This document shows, piece by piece, positions 6,231 through 13,135 of a stretch of 18,262 nt of DNA. This DNA comes from Bacteriovoracaceae bacterium (GTDB lineage: Bacteria; Bdellovibrionota; UBA1018). A program made the translations under genes and the position numbers. Every line of letters starts with the position of its first letter. Position 1 is the first letter of the stretch. The notes under the pieces were generated by a model that made no database searches, was not told where the DNA came from, and was given only the letters and a program-made list of their open reading frames with translations. The stretch spans positions 1 through 18,262 of the forward strand of contig CANFHS010000011.1 of assembly GCA_947446835.1 (NCBI GenBank), read 5' to 3'.

Positions 6231-7888
6231 TGCTCATTTCCGGACCGAACCGGGGCAGCAGCTGGGTGCTGCAGCCGGGTGAGACTTCGCTGGGTCGCCA
6301 GATGGGCAGCTCGGTCCGCCTGGAAAGCAGCCAGGTTTCCAAGCGCCACTGCACGCTGGTACTGGAAAACGACGAGGTCCTGCTCCGGGACGACGGCAGC
6401 TCGAATGGCACTTTCGTGAATGGTGTGCTGACCCGGCACCGCAAGCTCGTGCCCGGTGACCGGATCAGCCTGGGCGAGTACGTGTTCGAGCTGGTCAAGG
6501 CCTCGGGCGCGCGTCTGGGTATCGCTCCCGCGCTGCCTCCCAGCCTGCACGGGGCCTCGAACGTCCTGCCTTTCCCGGTCCAGGCGTCGCCGGATCGCGG
6601 GTACCCCGTGGCGCGCCATTCCGGGTCGGCGGCACCCGCTTTTCCGGTGGAGCAGCCTTTCACGGTGGCGACGCCGGTCGGGCCGGCGCCCGAAACGGAC
6701 CTGAAGGGCAAGCTCCGGCATTGGGTGGAGCAGCAGCTCATGCCGCTGTTCTACGACCTGGGGTTCAAGCAGGAATGGCGAGTCGTGATGGTGGGCCTGT
6801 TCGCTGCCTTTGCCGTGGGCAGCATCCTCATCTCGGTGGGGCCGGTGCTGCAGCAGCTGCACGAGACCACGGTGCGCGAGATCGGCCGGCGCGCCCAGGG
6901 CATTGCCCGGCAGATCGTGGACCGCAACGCGCCGGCCCTCGTGGCCAGCAACGAGACCAAGGCTGAAATCAGTGGCCTGGAGCGGGAAGAGGGGCTCCGT
7001 GTTGCCGTCCTGACGGACCTGGAGAGCCGGATCCTGGCACCTTCAAGCCGCTTCAACCAGTACCTGGCCGAAGGCGGCGAAGCCCGGCTGGCTGCGGCGG
7101 CCCGCGACGCTTTCCGCAACGGACGCGAGACCGGAGTGCTGCGCGAGATCGACGAGCGCACCATCGCGGCGGTCGAGCCTGTCAAGGTCTACAACGCCCA
7201 GCTGGGCCGCAACGTGGTGGTCGCCATGGCCGTGGTTTCGCTCGACACCGGCCTGGCCACGCTGGATGCGGGAGAGCTGGGTGTGGTCTATTCGCGGGCG
7301 CTCATCCTGGTGGCGCTGCTGGGTGGCGTGGTGCTCTGGATCGCCTATCGAACCACCCTCAAGCCTTTCGAGGTCCTGAACGACGACATCGACAAGGTCC
7401 TGAAGGGTGACCTGAGGCAGGTCACCCACGAGTTCAAGTTCGCGGAGCTGGATCCGCTCTGGGAGATCATCAACGCCGGATTGCAGAGGGTCTCCCACGA
7501 CTCCTCGTCGGGGGCAGGGATGAACCTGGGCTCCAATCCCGAGGATTTCATGGCGGGACTGCGCCTGGTGGCTTCGGCCCAGGCGAGACCGGGCGTGGTT
7601 CTTTGCGATGCCGAAAGGCGCGTGCTGCAGCTGAACGAGGTCTTCGAGGATGTCTCGGGCATCCGCTCCGACAATGCCGTCGGCCAGGAGATCTCGTCCT
7701 TGGCGCGCGACCAGGCGTTTTCGGCCCTGCTGCAGGAGCTCTTCGAGCGGGCGCAGCCGGGCGCGGACGCGGGTCCGGAGGAGTTCGAGTTTTCCGGGGT
7801 GGCTTACCGGGTGACGGTGGCCGCGATCGGGACCCTGGGAGGCGCTCCACGGGGGTTCGTGATGATGGTCGAAAAGAAAGAGGATTGA
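6218..7888 (+). CDS. Membrane sensor: FHA - TM - periplasmic domain - TM - HAMP-like - PAS
   Basis: A 556-residue protein. The start is the GTG at 6218, preceded by GGAAAGGGG at a suitable distance; an ATG at 6230 is too far from it. The frame extends upstream only as an out-of-frame shadow of the DUF192 gene. Residues 4-93 are a canonical FHA domain, which binds phospho-threonine peptides: GR (26-27), S-K-R-H (41-44), SSNGTFVNG (61-69). A Pro/Ala-rich linker (100-165) leads to TM1 (189-210), a mainly helical periplasmic region (211-355), TM2 (357-377), a HAMP-like linker (378-425) and a PAS-like domain (445-552). It resembles a chemoreceptor or histidine-kinase sensor half, but the protein ends after PAS with no kinase, GGDEF or methyl-accepting module. 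Output is probably through protein contacts with the neighbouring FHA proteins. Confidence 0.85.
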   Translation: MFKLMLISGPNRGSSWVLQPGETSLGRQMGSSVRLESSQVSKRHCTLVLENDEVLLRDDGSSNGTFVNGVLTRHRKLVPGDRISLGEYVFELVKASGARLGIAPALPPSLHGASNVLPFPVQASPDRGYPVARHSGSAAPAFPVEQPFTVATPVGPAPETDLKGKLRHWVEQQLMPLFYDLGFKQEWRVVMVGLFAAFAVGSILISVGPVLQQLHETTVREIGRRAQGIARQIVDRNAPALVASNETKAEISGLEREEGLRVAVLTDLESRILAPSSRFNQYLAEGGEARLAAAARDAFRNGRETGVLREIDERTIAAVEPVKVYNAQLGRNVVVAMAVVSLDTGLATLDAGELGVVYSRALILVALLGGVVLWIAYRTTLKPFEVLNDDIDKVLKGDLRQVTHEFKFAELDPLWEIINAGLQRVSHDSSSGAGMNLGSNPEDFMAGLRLVASAQARPGVVLCDAERRVLQLNEVFEDVSGIRSDNAVGQEISSLARDQAFSALLQELFERAQPGADAGPEEFEFSGVAYRVTVAAIGTLGGAPRGFVMMVEKKED

Positions 7889-7902
7889 GCGGCGGATAGA
7901 AG

Positions 7903-8919
7903 ATGGGATCGGCGTTGAAATTCAACCAGACTGACGTAGCCCGGCAGACGGGGGAACTGGCACGACTCAAGGTCGTGCGCGGGCCCGACTACGGGACGTT
8001 GTTTGTCCTGACCGGCGCCCGGGCCACCATCGGTCGCGGCGAGGAGAACGACATCGTCATCTCCGATCTCAAGGCTTCGCGCAGGCACGCCGAGTTCGCC
8101 TGGTCCGTGGGGTCGGGCTGGAGCGTGGCCGACATCGGCAGCTCCAACGGCATCGGGTACCGGGGCCAGGAGCTGCGCCGGGTGAAGCTGGCCCCATTGG
8201 ACAGCTTTTCTCTGGGCGAGACCGTGTTCGAGTTTGTCAGCGCCGAAGGAGAAGGGCGGGCCCTGGGGGCCGCGAGCCCCCACCGCCAGTCGCTGGTCGA
8301 AGGAGATCCCGCGTTCGAGCGGCAACGCCAGCGCGTGCGCGCCCTGGGACGCTCCGGACCGGAGCCCCGCTCCATTCCGGCTGCCTCGGGCGCTTCCACC
8401 GGAAAGCTCGTGGTGCCGCTGCTTCTGGCCGTGGGAGCCGTGTTCTACTTCGGAGGAGAGTCGCCCCGGCCCAAGGGCCCTGCGCGGAGCGCTTCCGCGA
8501 AGTCCACGGACGCTGGCCGCGAGCCGGCTTCACCGCTGCTGCTTCCGCCCATGCCGGGCGAGGTCGAGGGTGAGACCTCCAGGGCGGCCGAGATGTTCTT
8601 CCGTGAGGGTTTCCGCGAATACCGCGAACGCAACTACCTGCGTGCCAAGAGCAACTTCGAGAACGTCCTGCAGGTCAGCTCGGGCCATGCCTTGGCGCGG
8701 CTGTACCTCGACAACAGCGTCAAGGCCATCCAGGACGAGATTGCCACCCACCTGGAGCAGGGCAAGCGCGGGGTTGCCGCGGGCAAGCTCAAGGCGGCCC
8801 GGGGTCACTTCGAGGCCGTGTTGAGGCTCCTGTCGCGCGACACTTCGAACCCACGGTACACCGAGGCCAAGGAGGCCCTTGAGCGCCTGGAGCATGCGTC
8901 CAAGGGAGGGTCCGGCTGA
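7903..8919 (+). CDS. FHA - transmembrane - TPR protein
   Basis: A 338-residue protein. The FHA domain at 20-112 has IGRGEEND (43-50), S-R-R-H (59-62) and GSSNG (79-83). The usual Thr after SNG is Ile, a mild deviation. A low-complexity linker (115-165) precedes one hydrophobic segment (168-183) and a Pro/Ala/Ser-rich stretch. A helical repeat region (228-330) follows, with TPR-like units such as REGFREYRERNYLRAKSNFE (234-253) and LKAARGHFEAVLRL (296-309). Topology is predicted as cytoplasmic FHA and periplasmic TPR, which would let a phospho-signal inside be linked to assembly outside. The ATG at 7903 lies 14 bp after the previous stop with a weak GGATAGAAG ribosome site. Its TGA shares a base with the next ATG (TGATG). 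Confidence 0.87.
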   Translation: MGSALKFNQTDVARQTGELARLKVVRGPDYGTLFVLTGARATIGRGEENDIVISDLKASRRHAEFAWSVGSGWSVADIGSSNGIGYRGQELRRVKLAPLDSFSLGETVFEFVSAEGEGRALGAASPHRQSLVEGDPAFERQRQRVRALGRSGPEPRSIPAASGASTGKLVVPLLLAVGAVFYFGGESPRPKGPARSASAKSTDAGREPASPLLLPPMPGEVEGETSRAAEMFFREGFREYRERNYLRAKSNFENVLQVSSGHALARLYLDNSVKAIQDEIATHLEQGKRGVAAGKLKAARGHFEAVLRLLSRDTSNPRYTEAKEALERLEHASKGGSG

Positions 8920-11267
8920 TGTCCGCCGTGCGCGCCATCCTCGATATTTCGCAGAACGGCCAGTCGATCCGGCAGCTGCCGCTCGAGGGCGAAGCCGTGG
9001 CAGGCCGCGCCGAGGGCTGCGTGATCCGCCTGGATGACCGCGCCATCTCGCGCCAGCATGCCGTCTTCCGCCAGACGCCCGAAGGCGTCCAGGTCGAGAA
9101 GCGGAGCGACTTCGCGCCCCTGAAGGTGAACGGAGCGGATTGCACCTCGGCCATCCTCAAGCAGGGGGACGTGGTGGAGCTGGGTCCCTATCGCCTGCGC
9201 CTGCAGCTGGAAGAGGCAGAAGAGGCGCCGGCACCGGAGGCCCCCGAGGGAGTCGCCGTGCCGACGGACGATCTGGAGCTGACCGCTCCGGGCCTGGAGG
9301 CTCCGACCGAGCCGGGCGAGGTCGCCGAGGGCGCCGACATCTTCACGCTGCAGCTCCAGGGTTCCCAGGCGGAGGGGTCGCCCGGGAGCGGAATTTCGCT
9401 GTTCGGGGCCGCCGAGGTGATCGAGTCGGGTGTGCCGCTGGAAGGGCGCGGCTCCGGGGAGCCCGAGCCTTCGTCCCTGATCGACACCACCCGTCCCATG
9501 ATTCCCGCGGGCGAGAGCGATCCGACCCAGGCGGCATCGGCATCCAAGCTGCTGAACGTGGGGCTCGTGTTCCCCAAGGGCATGGCCAATGTCGAGGAGT
9601 ACGAGCTCGGCAAGGAGCAGGTCTACATCGGCCGCGACGAGTCCTGCGAAGTGGTGCTGAACGACCGCAAAGCCTCTCGCCGTCACGCGCTCATCACGCG
9701 CGCGGGCTTCAAGTTCGTGCTGAAGGACATGGATTCGGCCAACGGCACCTGGCTGAACGGCCAGAAGATCCTGGAAGCTGAACTGGCCGGCGGAGACCGG
9801 ATCCGGATCGGGGCGGTCGAGTTCGAGTTCCGCGCCGTGAGCTCGGAATACAAGGCGCGCGAGCGCAACTTCCTGAGGGTGGCTCCCGGTGAGGTGACTC
9901 CGGTGGAGACCGCGAGGCCGGACGCCCAGACGGCCGAAAGCCTGCCCGCGGCCTTCCCCGTGGAGGTCTCGATGGAGTCGGTGGCCATGCCGACCCGCGA
10001 CCTGGGCGAGTCGTCCGGCTTTGTTCCCGCTCCGGGCTTCGGCTCCCAGTCGGCGCTTTCCTTCCAGACCCAGCCGGACCACGGAATCCCCGGGGTTCCT
10101 GGCGTGGGCGCGCCGCTGCCGGTGCTGACGCCGTCGCGGACGTCGCTCCTGGACCGCTTCCGTGCGTTGCCGCCACGGCGACAGGCCATCTGGGCGGTGA
10201 TCGTGGTGGCATTGCTTTACTTCCTGGTCTTCGACGAGGATCCGCCCCAGACACCCGCCAGCAAGCCGATGGCCAAGGCCAGCCCCGGGGTCCAGGCTTC
10301 GCCCGGTCCCTCGGGCCTGAGTTTCGAGGCCCTCAGTTCCAGCCAGAAGAAGTTCGTCGAGACCCAGCTGGACCTGGCGCAGTCGCTGCTGGGCAACAAG
10401 GAGTACGACAAGTCGTTGTTCGAGGTCCGCAAGATCTTCCCGATCCTGGCCGACTTCAAGAACGCGCGCGAGATCGAGCGCTACGCCCTGGAAGGAAAGC
10501 GGCGCCTGGATGCCCTGGAAGAGGAGCGCAAGAAGAAGGCGCTCCAGCTGAAGATCCAGGCCGAGATCGCCCAGCTCCTGACCGAGACCCAGGGGTTCAT
10601 GGATCGCAAGCAATTTGACCAGGCGCGCGCGCTCTTTGCCGAGATCGTGGCCAAGGACCCCGAGAACACGCAGGTCGTGACCTGGAAGCGACAGATCGAG
10701 GAGTTCGAGGCGCTCAAGGCGCAGGAGATCAAGGCGGCCGAGGTGCGGCGACAGGTGAACCTCTTTGCCTGGCAGGAGTACCGCCGTGGCGTGGCGGCCA
10801 GCCAGCGTTCCTGCCGCGAGGCCATCGGCATCTTCCGCGACGTGATGGCCATCGGATCGACCGATCGCAGGCCTGTGGGCAAGGCCAAGGCGGGAATCGA
10901 CTCCTGCCGGGCGCGGATCCGCGAGGAGTTTGTGCCCCTGCTGGCGGAGGCCAAGCAGCTGGAGCAGTCGGGAGCCCTGAAGAAAGCCTACGATGCCTAC
11001 CGTCGTGCTTCCCTGATCGATCCGGAGCATGCTGAGCCCGGGGCCGGCATGGAACGGATCCGTGGCAGCCTTCACGCGCGGGCCAAGGCGGCCTACACCG
11101 AGGCCGTGCTGGCCGAGAGCTACAGCGACTTCAAGATGGCCCGTCGCAAGTACCAGGAGACGCTCGACATCGCTCCTGAGGACGACATCTACAACGATCG
11201 CGCCCGTCGCAAGCTGGGGCGCTTCATTGCCAGTCACCCCGAAGAGGGAGAGGAGCCCAAGCCATGA
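8919..11267 (+). CDS. Tandem FHA - transmembrane - TPR/helical repeat protein
   Basis: A 782-residue protein, the largest complete gene in the window. FHA-1 (5-96) keeps GR (29-30) and S-R-Q-H (44-47) but lacks the SNGT element, retaining only KVNG (69-72), so it may bind weakly. FHA-2 (213-305) is canonical: YIGRDESCEV (236-245), S-R-R-H (253-256), DSANGTWLNG (272-281). Between them lies an acidic Pro/Glu-rich linker (97-210). A second linker (310-420) leads to one transmembrane segment (423-438). The C-terminal half is helical: a charged, coiled-coil-prone stretch (520-610) and TPR-like repeats, for example FDQARALFAEIVAKDPEN (566-583), LKKAYDAYRRASLIDPEH (687-704) and SDFKMARRKYQETLDIAPED (736-755). 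It looks like a larger paralogue of the preceding FHA-TM-TPR gene, to which it is coupled by TGATG. It probably acts as a membrane scaffold. Confidence 0.88.
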   Translation: MSAVRAILDISQNGQSIRQLPLEGEAVAGRAEGCVIRLDDRAISRQHAVFRQTPEGVQVEKRSDFAPLKVNGADCTSAILKQGDVVELGPYRLRLQLEEAEEAPAPEAPEGVAVPTDDLELTAPGLEAPTEPGEVAEGADIFTLQLQGSQAEGSPGSGISLFGAAEVIESGVPLEGRGSGEPEPSSLIDTTRPMIPAGESDPTQAASASKLLNVGLVFPKGMANVEEYELGKEQVYIGRDESCEVVLNDRKASRRHALITRAGFKFVLKDMDSANGTWLNGQKILEAELAGGDRIRIGAVEFEFRAVSSEYKARERNFLRVAPGEVTPVETARPDAQTAESLPAAFPVEVSMESVAMPTRDLGESSGFVPAPGFGSQSALSFQTQPDHGIPGVPGVGAPLPVLTPSRTSLLDRFRALPPRRQAIWAVIVVALLYFLVFDEDPPQTPASKPMAKASPGVQASPGPSGLSFEALSSSQKKFVETQLDLAQSLLGNKEYDKSLFEVRKIFPILADFKNAREIERYALEGKRRLDALEEERKKKALQLKIQAEIAQLLTETQGFMDRKQFDQARALFAEIVAKDPENTQVVTWKRQIEEFEALKAQEIKAAEVRRQVNLFAWQEYRRGVAASQRSCREAIGIFRDVMAIGSTDRRPVGKAKAGIDSCRARIREEFVPLLAEAKQLEQSGALKKAYDAYRRASLIDPEHAEPGAGMERIRGSLHARAKAAYTEAVLAESYSDFKMARRKYQETLDIAPEDDIYNDRARRKLGRFIASHPEEGEEPKP

Positions 11268-12010
11268 GCCGCGGCCTGAGGATCCATGCCATTTCGACGT
11301 TCCTGGACCAGGGCCAGCGCCCGGCGCAGGAAGACTTCCTGCTCTCGAACCACGAGAAGGGCATCTTCACCGTGGCCGATGGCTTCGGTGGACCCGCCTC
11401 GGGTCGCGAGGCCGCGCGCCTGGCCTGCGAGTCGGTGCGTGACTTCCTGGATCGCGAGGCGGGTGATCTGGAAGCCACCTTGCCCTTCGTGCTTCGCCGT
11501 TATTTTTCGCTCGCGGGCAACGTCATCTTCAATGCCGTGATGTACGCCAATCAGCAGCTCATGCGTGCCAACCATCGGCGCGACGTGCACGAAAAGGGAG
11601 GCGCTTCGCTGGTGGCAGGCTTCCTGGATGGTGACCTGCTGGCGCTGGCCAATGCGGGCTGCTGCGACGCCTGGCTCATGCGCGAGGGGCAGATCCGCGA
11701 GCTGGTCACGCCGCGCACCTTCGGGCGCCTGCTGGATCCCTTTGATGCCGAGCCCAGGGATTCGGCGCGGGTTCCGTTGACGGCCTTGGGGCTGGGGGAT
11801 GATCTGGAGCCTGAGATCTTCGAGTGCCGGGTCAAGCCGGGTGACTGGCTCCTGCTTCACACCGATGGCCTGGTGCCGGAGGCGCGCGCCCTGCTGCTGG
11901 ATGCCCAGGGGCGGCGGCTGGATCCGGTGGGGGCGGTCGAGGAAATCGACGCTTCACTGCAGGGTTGCGCTTATCCCGAGAACGTCGCGGCGACGGTGAT
12001 CGTCTTTTGA
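11264..12010 (+). CDS. PP2C-type protein serine/threonine phosphatase
   Basis: A 248-residue single-domain protein of typical bacterial PP2C length. Visible elements in order: QED (22-24), FTVADGFGG (35-43, the DG-x-GG metal site), GGASLVAGFLDGDLLALANAG (112-132), and WLLLHTDGL (195-203) with the metal Asp at 201. The C-terminal element is ENVAATVIVF (239-248), where the family normally has D-N; the usual metal-binding Asp is Glu here. The usual GDSR turn reads GCCDAWL. Activity is likely but not certain. The start overlaps the preceding FHA gene as ATGA, so it is translationally coupled to it. It probably removes phosphate from threonines read by the FHA domains. No Ser/Thr kinase is present in the window. 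Confidence 0.88.
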   Translation: MSRGLRIHAISTFLDQGQRPAQEDFLLSNHEKGIFTVADGFGGPASGREAARLACESVRDFLDREAGDLEATLPFVLRRYFSLAGNVIFNAVMYANQQLMRANHRRDVHEKGGASLVAGFLDGDLLALANAGCCDAWLMREGQIRELVTPRTFGRLLDPFDAEPRDSARVPLTALGLGDDLEPEIFECRVKPGDWLLLHTDGLVPEARALLLDAQGRRLDPVGAVEEIDASLQGCAYPENVAATVIVF

Positions 12011-12166
12011 GGCGGGTCCTGGGGCGGGTGTGTCGTTCATGACCCACGCCTGGGGGTGTGTCCGTATTTCTTGACTGTTTAAATCAACAAAAGGTACCCT
12101 CAGAGGGTGTCAGGGGTGAAGTTTTCGGGCCGCATCACCGATAGGGGTAAGGATGCGGGAGGTGCC
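12011..12166 (+). promoter_or_regulatory. Promoter/leader region of the flp-cpa unit
   Basis: This 156-bp gap lies before flp1. No strong terminator for the upstream unit is seen: CCCA-CGCC-TGGG (12043-12054) is a short stem without a T-run. TTGACT (12071-12076) is followed after 18 bp by TACCCT (12095-12100), a weak sigma-70-like pair. The perfect 6-bp inverted repeat ACCCTC-A-GAGGGT (12096-12108) overlaps that -10 position and could be an operator. TTGA-N9-TCAA spans 12071-12087. Further down, TGAAGTTT (12117-12124), 12 bp, then ACCGATAG (12137-12144) matches the sigma-28 consensus at 13 of 16 positions with one extra spacer base. It is followed by GGGAGGT (12157-12163), the flp1 ribosome site. 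Confidence 0.5.
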
Positions 12167-12358
12167 ATGAAGCAGCATCAAGCTTTTCTGAAAAGGTTCC
12201 TCCGGGACGACCGGGGGCAATCCACCACCGAGTACATTCTGATTCTTTCCGTCGTTGTCCTGGTGGCGATGAAGTTCAAGCAGACCTTCCAGTCGAAGTT
12301 GACCGGAATCGTGGACACCCTTGGGGGCAAGATCGAAGAAGGAATGCGGGAACCGTAA
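12167..12358 (+). CDS. flp: Flp-type major pilin candidate (class III prepilin)
   Basis: A 63-residue prepilin. I start at the ATG at 12167, with GGGAGGT four bases upstream; the frame is open 20 codons further up, but that would give an unusually long leader. The short basic leader ends in DDRG (14-17) and cleavage is expected between G17 and Q18. The mature protein is 46 residues and begins QSTTEYILILSVVVLVAM, with the invariant Glu at mature position 5 and Tyr at 6 that define Flp pilins. A short polar, partly amphipathic tail follows, with no Cys. Being first in the unit, with the best ribosome site in the cluster and a GC hairpin after it, it is the best candidate for the main fibre subunit. 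Confidence 0.9.
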   Translation: MKQHQAFLKRFLRDDRGQSTTEYILILSVVVLVAMKFKQTFQSKLTGIVDTLGGKIEEGMREP

Positions 12359-12363
12359 CACTG

Positions 12364-12382
12364 GGCGCGCGCAAAACGCGCC
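12364..12382 (+). promoter_or_regulatory. GC-rich hairpin between flp1 and flp2
   Basis: GGCGCG (12364-12369) and CGCGCC (12377-12382) are perfect complementary 6-bp arms around the loop CGCAAAA. The stem lies 5 bp after the flp1 stop and just before the flp2 ribosome site. No T-run follows, so it is not a classical intrinsic terminator. It could protect the 3' end of a short flp1 message or reduce read-through, giving more major pilin than downstream product. Confidence 0.4.
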
Positions 12383-12393
12383 GGGGGGACCGC

Positions 12394-12606
12394 GTGGGGA
12401 CGGCACTGAGGAAATTTTTTCGGGAGGAAGACTCCGGTCAGGCGACCGTCGAGTACATCCTCCTTTTGTCCTTTTGCGTGGTCCTGGCGGTGGCCCTGAC
12501 CCGAGGCATCCTGGGCGCCCTGGATCGTGGCGTGCTGAGGCTGGGTGGCCAGCTGGAGAAAGACCTGAAGTCGGGGAGGGCGCCTCTGGGTGTCTGGTCA
12601 AACTGA
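12394..12606 (+). CDS. Second Flp-like prepilin
   Basis: A 70-residue prepilin starting at GTG 12394, with GGGGGGA shortly upstream; there is no ATG alternative. The leader ends in EEDSG, with cleavage expected between G15 and Q16. The mature N-terminus, QATVEYILLLSFCVVLAVAL, has Glu at mature position 5 and Tyr at 6. The mature length is 55 residues, a little longer than flp1, with a charged tail (about 53-63) and no disulfide pair. It could be a second major pilin or a minor pilin used in initiation. Its last 17 bases overlap the prepilin peptidase gene. Confidence 0.85.
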   Translation: MGTALRKFFREEDSGQATVEYILLLSFCVVLAVALTRGILGALDRGVLRLGGQLEKDLKSGRAPLGVWSN

Positions 12607-13135
12607 GCTCATCCTCTGGCCGGTCACCGGAATTTCGGTGCTGGCTGCCGCCACCGACCTCTGGAAAGGGCGCATCTACAACTGGATGACGTTGCCTGCC
12701 CTGGCTTGCGGGATCGCGGTTTCTGCCGTGAACGGCGGAGCCTGGGGGGCCCTGTCGGCCCTGGCCGGTGCGGCCCTGGGTCTTGCGCTCTATGGCTGGA
12801 TGTTCTGGCTCGGCCAGCTGGGCGGCGGCGACGTGAAGCTCCTGATGGCGCTGGGGGCCTGGGGTGGTCCGGCCTACGCCGCCGATGTGGCCTTGCTGTC
12901 GGTGCTGCTGGGCGGGGCGCTGGCCCTGGGAATGCTTGCACTGCGCGGGGGGCTGCCGGCCTTCGCGCGCAAGCTGTTCCGCTTCGGCCGCTCCGTGGCC
13001 CTGCCGGGCCTCGAGGTGGAGATTCCCCGGGCCGATCGCTCGCAGACGTTGCCCTTCGGGGTTCCCATCGCCGTGGCTGCCATCTGGATCATCCGCGCCA
13101 ATCCGCTCGAACTGTGGGGGATTCGCCCATGGTGA
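12590..13135 (+). CDS. cpaA: Prepilin peptidase CpaA/TadV (A24 family)
   Basis: A 181-residue inner-membrane aspartic peptidase that processes Flp prepilins at the G-Q site. The two catalytic Asp residues are visible: D23 in AATDLWKGRIYN (20-31) and D81 in LGGGDVKLL (77-85), the GxGD motif of the family. Helices surround them, with a hydrophobic C-terminal segment (157-169). It lacks the N-terminal methyltransferase domain of PilD, as expected for the Tad branch. The start is the GTG at 12590, within the end of flp2, with GGGAGGG upstream. Its 3' end overlaps the next pilin gene by 7 bp. Placement right among its substrates is usual for tad loci. Confidence 0.92.
   Translation: MSGQTELILWPVTGISVLAAATDLWKGRIYNWMTLPALACGIAVSAVNGGAWGALSALAGAALGLALYGWMFWLGQLGGGDVKLLMALGAWGGPAYAADVALLSVLLGGALALGMLALRGGLPAFARKLFRFGRSVALPGLEVEIPRADRSQTLPFGVPIAVAAIWIIRANPLELWGIRPW

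Noticed and set aside
8805..11237. 810-codon open frame on the minus strand
   Set aside because: It lies antisense to the tandem-FHA gene, whose FHA motifs, TM and TPR units are clear. The antisense protein is low-complexity (rich in L, G, H, Q, R) with no recognisable domain, as expected from GC-rich third positions.
12011..12070. Intrinsic terminator after the PP2C gene
   Set aside because: Only short or bulged stems are found (CCCA/TGGG; GGC-GGGT with ACCC-AC-GCC) and no run of T follows, so termination cannot be claimed.
12107..12166. Upstream start that would lengthen the Flp prepilin by 20 residues
   Set aside because: The ATG at 12167 has GGGAGGT at the right distance and gives a normal short Flp leader; the upstream start has neither.
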